NCBI GenBank assembly: GCA_045105775.1
Contig: JBGCDW010000282.1
Span: 1-12,504 of the forward strand
Length of the DNA: 12,504 bases
Reading direction: 5' to 3'
DNA from: Aureispira sp045105775
GTDB taxonomy: Bacteria; Bacteroidota; Bacteroidia; Chitinophagales; Saprospiraceae
Shown here: one piece after another, positions 1 through 7,216 of the stretch
Numbering within the stretch: position 1 is the stretch's first letter
Layout: every line of letters starts with the position of its first letter
Made by a program: the position numbers and the translations under genes
The notes under the pieces: generated by a model
Seen by the model: the letters and a program-made list of their open reading frames with translations, nothing else
What the model was told of the DNA's origin: nothing
The model's database searches: none

Positions 1-58
1 GGGTCAACGCATGGGGTGGTAGGGTCAACGCATGGGGTGGTAGTAGGGTCAACGCATG
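1..58. repeat. Short tandem direct repeat, 21-bp unit, downstream of smc
   Basis: A 21-bp unit beginning GGGTCAACGCATG and ending GGTGGTA occurs twice without mismatch, at 1-21 and 22-42. After an extra GTA (43-45) the first 13 bases of a third copy follow at 46-58. The array may continue to the left, outside the window. There are no unique spacers between the copies, so this is not a CRISPR array. It lies immediately downstream of smc, which reads on the minus strand. The function is unknown. Confidence 0.9.
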
Positions 59-74
59 CGTTGACCCTACTACC
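39..74. repeat. 36-bp perfect palindrome overlapping the smc stop codon (REP-like)
   Basis: Positions 39-56 and 57-74 are exact reverse complements, with the axis in GCATGC and no loop. The arms carry the same GGGTCAACGCATG core as the adjacent 21-bp repeats, so the right arm is an inverted copy of the repeat. The smc stop codon (TAG, 70-72 on the minus strand) and a second in-frame TAG (67-69) lie inside the right arm. GTAG stands at the outer side of the arm on both strands; that tetranucleotide is typical of REP elements mobilised by RAYT transposases. No T-run follows on the minus strand, so a classical intrinsic terminator is unlikely, although the folded RNA could still protect or end the smc transcript. 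The REP assignment is inference. Confidence 0.8.
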
Positions 75-3000
75 CCACCGTTTCTAATGCCCTAAAATCC
101 ACAGGTACGACCCTCGAAATTCCTTTGACCATGGTTACCCCATACATAATGTCCACGGCTTGCATGGTTTTTTTGTTGTGTGTAACAATAATGAACTGAG
201 AGTTCTTGGAAAAATCCTTGATGATATTGTTGAACTTGGCAATATTGGCATCATCTAAGGGCGCATCTACCTCATCAAAAATGCAGAAAGGCGCGGGCTT
301 GAGCAGATACAAGGAAAACAATAAAGCCGTAGCCGTAAGGGTCTTCTCTCCACCCGACAATTGATTGATAGACAAGGGGCGTTTGCCTTTTGGTTTGGCT
401 ATAATGTCAATTTTGGATTCTAAGGGCGTTTCTGGACTTACCAATTTCAAATCACAAGTATCATCTTCGTCAAACAAACTGCGAAACACTTGCACAAAAT
501 AACTTCTCGCCTTATTGAAAGCATCCATAAATAATTCGGTGGCTTTCCCTTCTATTTCAGCAATCGTTGCCATCAAGTTCTCTTTGGCATTGACCAAATC
601 ATCGCGCTGTTCCAAAATCAAACGGTGGCGTTCCTGAATTTCTTCATAGGCTTCTATGGCCATTGGGTTGGTTGCGCCATAATTTTGGATGCGTTTTCTC
701 AATTGTTCTACATTGGAGGCCAAAACAGCTTCTTCATAATCTGGATTGGGTTGCTCATTGATGAGATCATTGATGCGTACTTCAAATTCTACATTAAGAC
801 GCTCGGCAATGGCGGTCAACTGTAGTTTTACCTCATTAAATTTTTGCTCCAATTGGTGCAAAAACTCTAAAATTTGTGTTTGCAAACGCTGCTTTTCTCG
901 CCAGTCTTTTTCTCGCGCACTGCTATCTCCTTTCCAAGTAAAATAAGCTTTTTCCGCTTCACTTACCGTTTGTTTTTGCACTTGGCGTTCTGCTACCCAA
1001 GTAACCAACTCTGCTTGCACTTGCTCCAGTTCTCCTTTGGTTTTGCCCAAGCTATCGCCCGATTCATTGAATAAAGCCTCGTCTCGTTCTCGTTGGGTTT
1101 TGATTTCTTTGTGTTGGCGATAAGCAAAATCCAATTCCTTTTCAATGGTGGTCATTGCATTTTGGTGGCGCACTTGCTCAATGTGTTTTTTATTATAATC
1201 GGTAGAAGCCTCGGCCATAGCGGCGGCCATTTCTTGTGCTGCATCATCTTTTTCAGAAACATCTTCTCTCAATTTCAAGAGTTCTTCTTGCAATTTATCC
1301 ACCTTTTTTTGCACTTCAATTTGCTTATTCTTGTGCCGCTGGGCTTGTTCTTGATAATTGCTAATTTGCGCTTGGTTATCTTGCTGATATTGCTCAAAGT
1401 TGTCTACTTTTCCTTGCAAACCAATAGCTTGTCGCAGGGTTTGTTGCAATTGTTGCTCGGCTCTCTGAAGTTGTTTTTGCTGGTTGGCTTGACGCAGGTT
1501 TTGTTGTTGCAAACGCAATTGTTTTACTTCTTCCTGCACGATTTTGGTACTCGATTGCAGGGCTTCCAATTGCTCTTTGAGGAGCGCGACATTCTTTTTT
1601 CGGCCAATTTTTTTGCCTTCAAACGCCCCTACCGAGCCTCCACGCACTACCTTTTGGCGTTGAATCCATTTTCCATCTTGGGTAAGATAAATGTGTTCTG
1701 CCTCTAGGCTGGATAAATCTACAGGAGCCTCTCCTATAAAAACCTGCCCTAACAAATGCGTGGCCAAGCCTTGATACAACGATTCATATTGCAAGACATC
1801 CAAGGCGGCTTTGCTCCCTACAGGTGGTGTATTTGTTAGACGGTCTTCTTTTTGCAATTGACTCAATAAGAAGAAATTAGCTTTTCCTTTTTGGTGCTCT
1901 TCCAATAAATCTATCGCACGCAATGCCTCGGCAAAATCAGCGACCACATAATAATTCAAATAAGGCTCTAAATAATTTTCTACGGCCGTTCTATATTCAG
2001 GTTCACAATAAAACACATCAGACAACAATACAATTTTGTTGGCCCAATGCTGCTGCTTGCTTAGAAATTTAACAGAGGCCGAAAAGCCCTCCATGTTCTC
2101 TACCAAACTTTGGAGCAACTTGTATTCATTCTGCTTGGCATCTAGGCTTCTGTTTTGCTGGGCCAATTCTTCCTTGGCTTGTTCCAAAGCTTGCTCTACC
2201 TTCTCTAGTGCTTCCTGACGTTCTGTTTCCTCTTTTTTGAGTTGCTGAACGGTTACTTCTTGTTCTTGCTGCAATTGGGTCAACTGTTGAGCTTGTTCCA
2301 GCACTTGCTTCATTTCGTGTTGGCGTTGCTTCAAGCTTTGCTGCAAGCGTTCGGCAGCCTTGTAAGCTGCATGTTCTTGATTTTGAAGCACGGCCAATTG
2401 CTTTTCTTGCTCAAAAGAAGCCTTGCTCAACTGTTGTTGCTCTTCTACATATATCTCTAGAGCTTGCTTGACAGATCGGTGCTGCGCTCTGATATCTTCC
2501 AACTTATTTTTGGCTGTTTGCAATGCGCTGTTAAGCGTTCCCCCCAAGGCATGTTGTGCGTCTAAACGTTCACTTTGCACATCAATCTGTTGTTCAATGG
2601 CTTCAAATCGTCGCTTATTATCAGCCAAACGCTCCTCTATTTTTTCTTTGTTCTGACTCAAAAATTGAATTTTCTGAGTCAATATCTTTTCATCATTTTC
2701 CTTACCCTTGATTCTACCAATAAGCTTTCCCAAAGCTTTTTGTTGGCTTTGTAAGGCTTGTTCTTTCTCTAAACTGCTTGCTTGGTCGCGCCCAACGCGT
2801 TTTTCCAATTGTTCTACAGCTTGATCTAAGGCTGTTTTTTTGGTTTGCTCTTGCTTAATTTGCTCATCTAGTTCCTTATAGCTTTGCTTGTAATGTGCAA
2901 TTCTAAAATAACTCAACTCCAAACTCAAGCGTCGATAGTCATCCTTGAGGGTCAAGAATTTTTTGGCGCGTTTGGCTTGGCGTTCCAAACTGCGGAGGTT

Positions 3001-3600
3001 CTTTTCTATTTCAAATAACAAATCTTCAACGCGCTCCAAATCTGATTCGGTTGCACGCAATTTGCTAAAGGTTTCTTTTTTGCGATTTTTATACTTAGAA
3101 ATGCCCGCCGCCTGTTCAAAGAGTTTGAGGCGTGAATTGTCTTTGTCTTGCAACAAATCATCGACCATACCCAAGGCAATAATGGCATAAGAGTCGGAGC
3201 CCATGCCTGTATCGGCCAACAAATTAGAAATGTCTTTGAGGCGACATTTGACCCCATTCAATTCATACACACTAGAGCCATCTTTGTACAATTGGCGTTT
3301 GATGGTTACTTCTTGGTATTCTACGGGCAATACGCCTCTATCATTGATAAAGCTCAAAGAAACCTCGGCCAAGCCTGAAGCTTTTCTGCCCTTGGTTCCA
3401 TTAAAAATAACGCTGGTCATGCTCTCAGAGCGCAGTTGTTTGGTCTTTTGTTCGCCCAATACCCAGCGAATAGCATCAACAATATTAGATTTTCCGCAGC
3501 CATTGGAGCCAACTACCCCAATGACATCCTCGCCAAAATTAATAACGGTTCGATCTGCAAAACTCTTAAAGCCCTTGATGTCTAAACTCTTTAACCTCAT
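70..3600 (-). CDS. smc: Chromosome segregation ATPase SMC
   Basis: This is the 1176-residue SMC subunit of the bacterial condensin-like complex, which with ScpA/ScpB (not in the window) extrudes and organises chromosomal DNA loops. The length is normal for the family. The N-terminal ATPase half has Walker A GSNGCGKS at residues 31-38. A long Q/E/K-rich coiled coil follows, then a hinge at about 500-670 ending in GRKKNVALL, then the returning coil. The C-terminal half has the ABC signature LSGGEKT (1081-1087), Walker B FCIFDE (1105-1110) and H-loop His1141. All catalytic motifs are intact, so the gene should be functional. The ATG at 3598-3600 is supported by AAGGAAG seven bases upstream. It is separated from the upstream gene by a terminator and so probably has its own promoter. 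Its final codons and TAGTAG stops run into a palindromic repeat. Confidence 0.98.
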   Translation of the reverse strand: MRLKSLDIKGFKSFADRTVINFGEDVIGVVGSNGCGKSNIVDAIRWVLGEQKTKQLRSESMTSVIFNGTKGRKASGLAEVSLSFINDRGVLPVEYQEVTIKRQLYKDGSSVYELNGVKCRLKDISNLLADTGMGSDSYAIIALGMVDDLLQDKDNSRLKLFEQAAGISKYKNRKKETFSKLRATESDLERVEDLLFEIEKNLRSLERQAKRAKKFLTLKDDYRRLSLELSYFRIAHYKQSYKELDEQIKQEQTKKTALDQAVEQLEKRVGRDQASSLEKEQALQSQQKALGKLIGRIKGKENDEKILTQKIQFLSQNKEKIEERLADNKRRFEAIEQQIDVQSERLDAQHALGGTLNSALQTAKNKLEDIRAQHRSVKQALEIYVEEQQQLSKASFEQEKQLAVLQNQEHAAYKAAERLQQSLKQRQHEMKQVLEQAQQLTQLQQEQEVTVQQLKKEETERQEALEKVEQALEQAKEELAQQNRSLDAKQNEYKLLQSLVENMEGFSASVKFLSKQQHWANKIVLLSDVFYCEPEYRTAVENYLEPYLNYYVVADFAEALRAIDLLEEHQKGKANFFLLSQLQKEDRLTNTPPVGSKAALDVLQYESLYQGLATHLLGQVFIGEAPVDLSSLEAEHIYLTQDGKWIQRQKVVRGGSVGAFEGKKIGRKKNVALLKEQLEALQSSTKIVQEEVKQLRLQQQNLRQANQQKQLQRAEQQLQQTLRQAIGLQGKVDNFEQYQQDNQAQISNYQEQAQRHKNKQIEVQKKVDKLQEELLKLREDVSEKDDAAQEMAAAMAEASTDYNKKHIEQVRHQNAMTTIEKELDFAYRQHKEIKTQRERDEALFNESGDSLGKTKGELEQVQAELVTWVAERQVQKQTVSEAEKAYFTWKGDSSAREKDWREKQRLQTQILEFLHQLEQKFNEVKLQLTAIAERLNVEFEVRINDLINEQPNPDYEEAVLASNVEQLRKRIQNYGATNPMAIEAYEEIQERHRLILEQRDDLVNAKENLMATIAEIEGKATELFMDAFNKARSYFVQVFRSLFDEDDTCDLKLVSPETPLESKIDIIAKPKGKRPLSINQLSGGEKTLTATALLFSLYLLKPAPFCIFDEVDAPLDDANIAKFNNIIKDFSKNSQFIIVTHNKKTMQAVDIMYGVTMVKGISRVVPVDFRALETVG

Positions 3601-3607
3601 CTAATAT

Positions 3608-3614
3608 CTTCCTT
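3608..3614 (-). promoter_or_regulatory. Shine-Dalgarno site of smc
   Basis: The minus strand reads AAGGAAG seven bases before the smc ATG. This is the only clear Shine-Dalgarno-like site in front of a gene in this window, the other starts being preceded by A/T-rich sequence. It supports the chosen smc start. Confidence 0.6.
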
Positions 3615-3626
3615 AGTTCTCGGTGG

Positions 3627-3641
3627 TTGCCTACAAGGCAA
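3627..3641 (-). other. Small hairpin in the smc leader
   Basis: TTGCCT (3627-3632) and AGGCAA (3636-3641) are exact complements around a three-base loop. The hairpin lies 26 bases upstream of the smc ATG and just above the ribosome binding site. It would be within the 5' leader if transcription starts from the candidate -7 element at 3670-3677. A role in mRNA stability or translation is possible but not shown. A six-base arm can also occur by chance. Confidence 0.35.
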
Positions 3642-3669
3642 TAGTCGTTTTCATGAATTTTCAAAAGTC

Positions 3670-3677
3670 CAAAGATA
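3670..3677 (-). promoter_or_regulatory. Candidate -7 promoter element for smc
   Basis: The minus strand reads TATCTTTG, an exact match to the Bacteroidota -7 consensus TAnnTTTG. No TTG is seen at the usual 17-20 base distance upstream, so the -33 part is weak. The position suits an smc promoter: it lies just past the terminator of the preceding gene and would give a leader of about 65 bases. Confidence 0.45.
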
Positions 3678-3710
3678 CACAGTCCACTCTATTTTTTCTT
3701 TTTTAAACAC

Positions 3711-3744
3711 AAAAAAACAGCGTTTAGCTCAAAACTAAACGCTG
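3711..3744 (-). terminator. Intrinsic terminator of secreted protein A
   Basis: CAGCGTTTAG (3718-3727) and CTAAACGCTG (3735-3744) form a 10-bp perfect stem with a seven-base loop. Read on the minus strand it is followed by seven T (3711-3717). It closes the gene ending at 3790 and separates it from smc. A second inverted repeat, ATAAAGCAA (3752-3760) with TTGCTTTAT (3763-3771), lies between the stop codon and this terminator. Confidence 0.88.
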
Positions 3745-3789
3745 CTTGCTTATAAAGCAATTTTGCTTTATTATAATTCTTATTCTGTA

Positions 3790-4398
3790 TTAGAACTTCA
3801 ATTGATCTACGGTCATTTCTTCGCCATCTACCTTAATTTTGAATTTAGATAGGTCAATTGGTTTCTTGTATCTAGAAGTAGACTTTATCATTACTTCAAT
3901 GTCTACATCTTCTTGAATAGATTTTAGTTTTTTCAACATTTTGGCTGCTTCTGCTTCATTGTTAGAGCGGGCAGCAATAACCGTTTCATCAATGTCTTTG
4001 GACAACATTCCTTGGTCGTTCAAAACAAAGTAACCAGGTGTTTGAACCTTTACGGTAATTTTTTCTTCCAAATCTTTGCCACCAATCGTGATGCTTTTGT
4101 CTAGATTGGGTGCAGATACGATGTAGATTTCTCCATCTTTGTTACCATCTAGGGAGTAGCGTCCTGCTTTGACCAATTGTGCCAAAATAGCTTCGGGAAC
4201 ATTGGCTTCAATTTCTAACTGTACACGAATGGTTCCTTCGTCCCATTGTTCTGATGCCATGCTTTCATTTCTGACATCGATGTGTACGTTGGGGGCTTGA
4301 TCGGGATTCAAGGTTTTTACCAAAGTTTTTTCAGAATCTTGTGCCCACAAAGAAGTTCCCATTGCAAAAAAAGCACATAGAAAAAATAGCTGTCTCAT
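3790..4398 (-). CDS. Secreted protein A, paralogue of the protein at 6363-7091
   Basis: I do not recognise a named family for this 202-residue protein. It has a short signal peptide (MRQLFFLCAFFAMGTSLWAQ, cleavage near residues 19-20), so it is probably periplasmic or outer-membrane associated. The mature part begins with KTLVKT and continues with a QWD...IRV.LEIEAN segment, then LAQLVKAGRYSL, a TIGGKDL block and a TPGY block. The same blocks recur in the same order in the protein at 6363-7091, so the two are paralogues. Alternating hydrophobic residues suggest beta strands, loosely like DUF4097 adhesin-like proteins, but that is a guess. The C-terminal 60 residues are charged and helical, ending in KIKVDGEEMTVDQLKF. 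The ATG follows an A/T-rich stretch without a Shine-Dalgarno site. The upstream neighbour is the GmrSD-like gene (124 bases away) and a strong terminator follows. Confidence 0.85.
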   Translation of the reverse strand: MRQLFFLCAFFAMGTSLWAQDSEKTLVKTLNPDQAPNVHIDVRNESMASEQWDEGTIRVQLEIEANVPEAILAQLVKAGRYSLDGNKDGEIYIVSAPNLDKSITIGGKDLEEKITVKVQTPGYFVLNDQGMLSKDIDETVIAARSNNEAEAAKMLKKLKSIQEDVDIEVMIKSTSRYKKPIDLSKFKIKVDGEEMTVDQLKF

Positions 4399-4456
4399 AG
4401 TTGTTATAATTTTTGTTTACGATTTTATTGAAAAAGTTTTGGGAGGTGCAACCCAT

Positions 4457-4487
4457 TAAAGCTACTAAATAATATAATAAACAGCAA
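4457..4487 (-). promoter_or_regulatory. Candidate promoter of secreted protein A
   Basis: On the minus strand TTG (4487-4485) and TAGCTTTA (4464-4457) are separated by 20 bases. This resembles the Bacteroidota TTG-N19-TAnnTTTG promoter with one mismatch at the last base. It lies between the GmrSD-like gene and protein A, and would let protein A be transcribed independently. In AT-rich sequence such matches also arise by chance. Confidence 0.35.
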
Positions 4488-4522
4488 GTTTGTTGCCAAA
4501 GGGCTTGTCTTTGATTTTTATT

Positions 4523-6235
4523 TTATAAGGATTCCATTTCTTGAGAACGCCAAGCCTGAGCAGCTAGTTTGGCCAACTGTTGTTGACGGCCATTCAGTTG
4601 GGCAGGGCCCCATTGCTCATAATGGGTAGAAATTTTTCGGGTCAATTGACAAGCAGAAGTTTCATAGGTTTTTTTCTTCTCTTCATAAGTACTGTTCCCT
4701 AGTTTTTCATTTTTCTTTTTCTCTAATAGGGTAAGGTTTCCCAGTTTGTATATAAATTTATCCTTGTCATCATCTTCAAAATCCGACCAAGTGGCTTCCT
4801 TTGTTTTTTCTGGCAAAATATGCTCCACGGTATAGTTAGTACTAGAATAATCTATTTCATGTTCGTGTGCCTGTTTTTCAAGCATAGCCAATAGATAACG
4901 TACAATTTTGTGCTGGCTTCGCTTAAATTCAATCCCTCTTAATCTGGCTACAAATTCTTCTTTATTAACATAGAGTTGTGCTAATTTAGAATAGGAAATT
5001 TGTTGGTGTTTCTGTATGTATAATGCCAATTCGTTGTATACTCGTTCTTGTTCATTCGCATTGAGTTTGCTTATCACATTATACCGAAAGGCAATAATAG
5101 AACAGCATTTTAATAATTTTACAAATAGTTTATCACTCAAATTATTATAAGCGGTCATCAACAAAGAATACGTTTGCTTTACTCTAAACAATTTTAATTC
5201 TCCCAACGGTTGAACGGCTTCAGCATATTTTGTTGCATTATCCGATTGCCAAAAGTCAATTTCTTTTTGAGGTTCTTGGATGGCGATATATAGATCGGCA
5301 TTATTCCTCAAATTGCGAAGCAACTGAAATACTTGTTCAGATGTTGTGATGGTAGATTTTATTTGTTTGAACAACTGATTTTTACGTACAGTCTTATTTT
5401 TACTATTCCAAAAGTATCTCAAATAATCATCAATGCGTTGATTGCCTAGTTTTGTAATGGTTTCACTCCAGTAATCTTCCAGCGCCCCAATGTTATCCTT
5501 TACATCCTCTATAGGTTCACTATCTACAATAGAAAACAGATAATTTTTGAGCAAATCGGCCGAAGAGAGCTGCACGCCTCTAGCATTTAGTGTTTCAAAT
5601 ACCTTGTACGCATTAACGGTATCATTTACTTCGATTACGGTAAAGTAAAGTTTGTTGACAAAGCTCTCAATAAAGGCTGCTAAATCTACTCCTTTCTGGT
5701 AAGTACTTTTGATGGTTTTGTAGTACCACAAAAAGCAACTACGCATTCTTTTTTCTGATTCATTACGCTTGTGAACAGGCAACACTTGTAAGGGTACCAA
5801 ATAATTGCTGTAGTAATAATCCCCATTTCTATTGAGTTGTAGTTTGTTCTTAGAAACCAATGTTATAGTATTAAGAACACCTATATATGTGGCTCTTAAA
5901 CTTTGTGCCCGAATTTTATTGTTGCCTAAATCTTCTATGGGTTCTACTAATTCTTCCAAACACTTGATGGTTGCCAATATTAGAATACTTAAGGTAGTAA
6001 TTCTCTGCTGGCCGTCTATCACCTTGAACTTTTGATTATCCGAAGTTTGCAGCACCAAATACCCCATATAATGTTCCTCTTCGCCTTCCTGCAAAGACAA
6101 AATATCTAACCACAAATCATCCCATTGTTCTTCTTCCCAGCTATAATCTCTTTGAAATTTGGGAATGGTGTAAGTTTTGCCATTGCCCATCAAATCCCGA
6201 TAAGGTTTGTTTGATGTATTTCTAATACTATTCAT
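4523..6235 (-). CDS. GmrSD-like DUF262-DUF1524 nuclease, candidate type IV restriction enzyme
   Basis: This 570-residue protein fuses the two GmrSD modules. The N-terminal DUF262 (ParB/DndB-like nucleotide-using) part has IPKFQRDYSW at 24-33, HYMGYLVLQ near 55-63 and DGQQRITT at 74-81, then an AYKVFETLNARGVQLSSADLLK block typical of the family. The C-terminal DUF1524 HNH-type part has VEHILPEKT (His472) and LGNLTLL (Asn500), followed by a conserved N/K segment near 509-520. In characterised relatives (GmrSD, BrxU) this architecture cleaves DNA with modified, for example glucosylated, cytosines and so blocks phage. The substrate here is unknown. The key motifs look intact. It stands alone, with no BREX, Dnd or methyltransferase genes beside it. 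Hand counts of a few lines give about one third GC, against roughly 42-50% in smc, which suggests acquisition by transfer. The ATG at 6233-6235 has no Shine-Dalgarno site, only A/T-rich sequence. Confidence 0.9.
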   Translation of the reverse strand: MNSIRNTSNKPYRDLMGNGKTYTIPKFQRDYSWEEEQWDDLWLDILSLQEGEEEHYMGYLVLQTSDNQKFKVIDGQQRITTLSILILATIKCLEELVEPIEDLGNNKIRAQSLRATYIGVLNTITLVSKNKLQLNRNGDYYYSNYLVPLQVLPVHKRNESEKRMRSCFLWYYKTIKSTYQKGVDLAAFIESFVNKLYFTVIEVNDTVNAYKVFETLNARGVQLSSADLLKNYLFSIVDSEPIEDVKDNIGALEDYWSETITKLGNQRIDDYLRYFWNSKNKTVRKNQLFKQIKSTITTSEQVFQLLRNLRNNADLYIAIQEPQKEIDFWQSDNATKYAEAVQPLGELKLFRVKQTYSLLMTAYNNLSDKLFVKLLKCCSIIAFRYNVISKLNANEQERVYNELALYIQKHQQISYSKLAQLYVNKEEFVARLRGIEFKRSQHKIVRYLLAMLEKQAHEHEIDYSSTNYTVEHILPEKTKEATWSDFEDDDKDKFIYKLGNLTLLEKKKNEKLGNSTYEEKKKTYETSACQLTRKISTHYEQWGPAQLNGRQQQLAKLAAQAWRSQEMESL

Positions 6236-6269
6236 TAATAGTTTTTTTATAAATTTTCAAAGATTCGCT

Positions 6270-6277
6270 TAAAGATA
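6270..6277 (-). promoter_or_regulatory. Weak -7 element candidate for the GmrSD-like gene
   Basis: The minus strand reads TATCTTTA, one base off TAnnTTTG, 34 bases upstream of the start codon and just downstream of the preceding terminator. The nearest TTG lies 22 bases further upstream, longer than the usual spacing. A promoter is needed here because of the terminator, but this exact site is uncertain. Confidence 0.3.
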
Positions 6278-6300
6278 CCAAAATATAACTGCTCTACCAC

Positions 6301-6335
6301 AAAAATAGCCCATCACTATACAGCAATGGGCTATT
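6301..6335 (-). terminator. Intrinsic terminator of secreted protein B
   Basis: AATAGCCCAT (6304-6313) and ATGGGCTATT (6326-6335) form a perfect 10-bp stem with a 12-base loop. On the minus strand the stem runs into five T (6305-6301). It lies 28 bases after the stop codon at 6363 and isolates the GmrSD-like gene from protein B. Confidence 0.8.
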
Positions 6336-6362
6336 CCATATTTTCACACTTGATGATAGACA

Positions 6363-7091
6363 TTAATCCATATCCAAAGCAGCACCATCAATGATAATAT
6401 CTCCATAACGTTCTTGTACATCTTGGAGGGTAGCATCAGGTGGCATTTGGCGACTTTTTAGTTTGTCGGTCGTTTCATCAGCAGCAGAACTGCGACTTTT
6501 ATCTACAGCATCCATAGTGCTGTTGGTACGACTTGTTTTGCCTGCGGCTTTTTCTTTGTATACAAATCGGTACTGGACGTATACTTCATCCTTGATTTGA
6601 CGCATTTTTTGAATAATTGTAGCCGCTTCTTCTTTGGTTTCGGAGCGTTCTACAAACATTTCCACTTGTTCGCCTGTAAAATTCTTTTGGAGGATTCCTT
6701 CTTCGGACAGGCCATAATAGCCAGGGGTTTTGATAAAGATGCGAACATGGTCGTCTAGGTCTTTGCCCCCAATCGTAACGGCTTTGTCTAGTTTATCGGC
6801 ATGTATATAAAACGTCTCCCCCTCTATAGAAGAGGTAAGCGAGTAACGTCCAGCCTTGACCAATTGGGCCAATACAGGTTCTGGAAAATTGGCCATAATT
6901 TCCAATTCTATCCGAATAAATCCAGCATCCCACTGCATGGCTTCGATGCCCAGATTTCTAAAGTCGAATGCAATCATAGAAGTCCCTTTGGGATCCATAG
7001 TTTTGACAAGGGTTTTATCACCTTGAGCAAATGCGTGTTGTGTAGTAAGCAATAAAAGCAAGACAAAGGTAAGGCAGAGTTGTTTCATCAT
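6363..7091 (-). CDS. Secreted protein B, paralogue of the protein at 3790-4398
   Basis: This is a 242-residue exported protein of unknown function. The signal peptide is MMKQLCLTFVLLLLLTTQ...AFAQ, with cleavage near residues 22-23. The mature part repeats the order of protein A: KTLVKT, QWD.G.IR..LEI.AN, LAQLVKAGRYSL, LDKAVTIGGKDL and TPGYYGL. It differs in a longer C-terminal half with a Ser/Thr/Lys/Asp-rich linker (about residues 175-215), then an acidic end IIIDGAALDMD. Two adjacent ATG codons (7089-7091, 7086-7088) are possible starts, and the sequence does not decide between them. lysC lies 125 bases upstream on the same strand. The gap holds a 7-bp inverted repeat (7113-7119 with 7127-7133) followed on the minus strand by CC and a run of five T after one A, too weak to call a terminator. 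A strong terminator follows the gene. A DUF4097-like beta fold is a guess. Confidence 0.85.
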   Translation of the reverse strand: MMKQLCLTFVLLLLLTTQHAFAQGDKTLVKTMDPKGTSMIAFDFRNLGIEAMQWDAGFIRIELEIMANFPEPVLAQLVKAGRYSLTSSIEGETFYIHADKLDKAVTIGGKDLDDHVRIFIKTPGYYGLSEEGILQKNFTGEQVEMFVERSETKEEAATIIQKMRQIKDEVYVQYRFVYKEKAAGKTSRTNSTMDAVDKSRSSAADETTDKLKSRQMPPDATLQDVQERYGDIIIDGAALDMD

Positions 7092-7200
7092 TGTTGGATG
7101 TGTTAAAAATGGTTTAGTGTAAGATGCACTAAAGTGAAATAATTTGAAGTTGTTTAGTCCAGTAGTTTGTTTGTTCTGTTTCCTAATAGCCGTGTGTATT

Positions 7201-7208
7201 CAAAAATA
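7201..7208 (-). promoter_or_regulatory. Candidate -7 element for secreted protein B
   Basis: The minus strand reads TATTTTTG, an exact TAnnTTTG match, between the lysC stop and protein B. It would give a leader of about 100 bases. No well-spaced TTG is present upstream, so support is modest. Confidence 0.3.
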
Positions 7209-7216
7209 GTTCCGTT

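Noticed and set aside
1..58. CRISPR-like repeat array at the left edge
   Set aside because: The 21-bp units abut directly or with three bases between them. There are no spacers and no cas genes.
1093..1707. A 204-codon plus-strand open frame rich in Leu/Phe
   Set aside because: It lies opposite the Gln/Lys/Glu-rich coiled coil of smc. Its composition is the expected reverse image, and all SMC motifs support the minus strand.
4399..6362. Transposon or insertion sequence carrying the GmrSD-like gene
   Set aside because: I found no terminal inverted repeats, target-site duplication or transposase around the gene. Lower GC and position only suggest transfer.
7105..7133. Intrinsic terminator of lysC
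   Set aside because: The 7-bp stem at 7113-7133 is separated from a short T-run by CCA on the minus strand and lies within about 22 bases of the next start codon; too weak to call.
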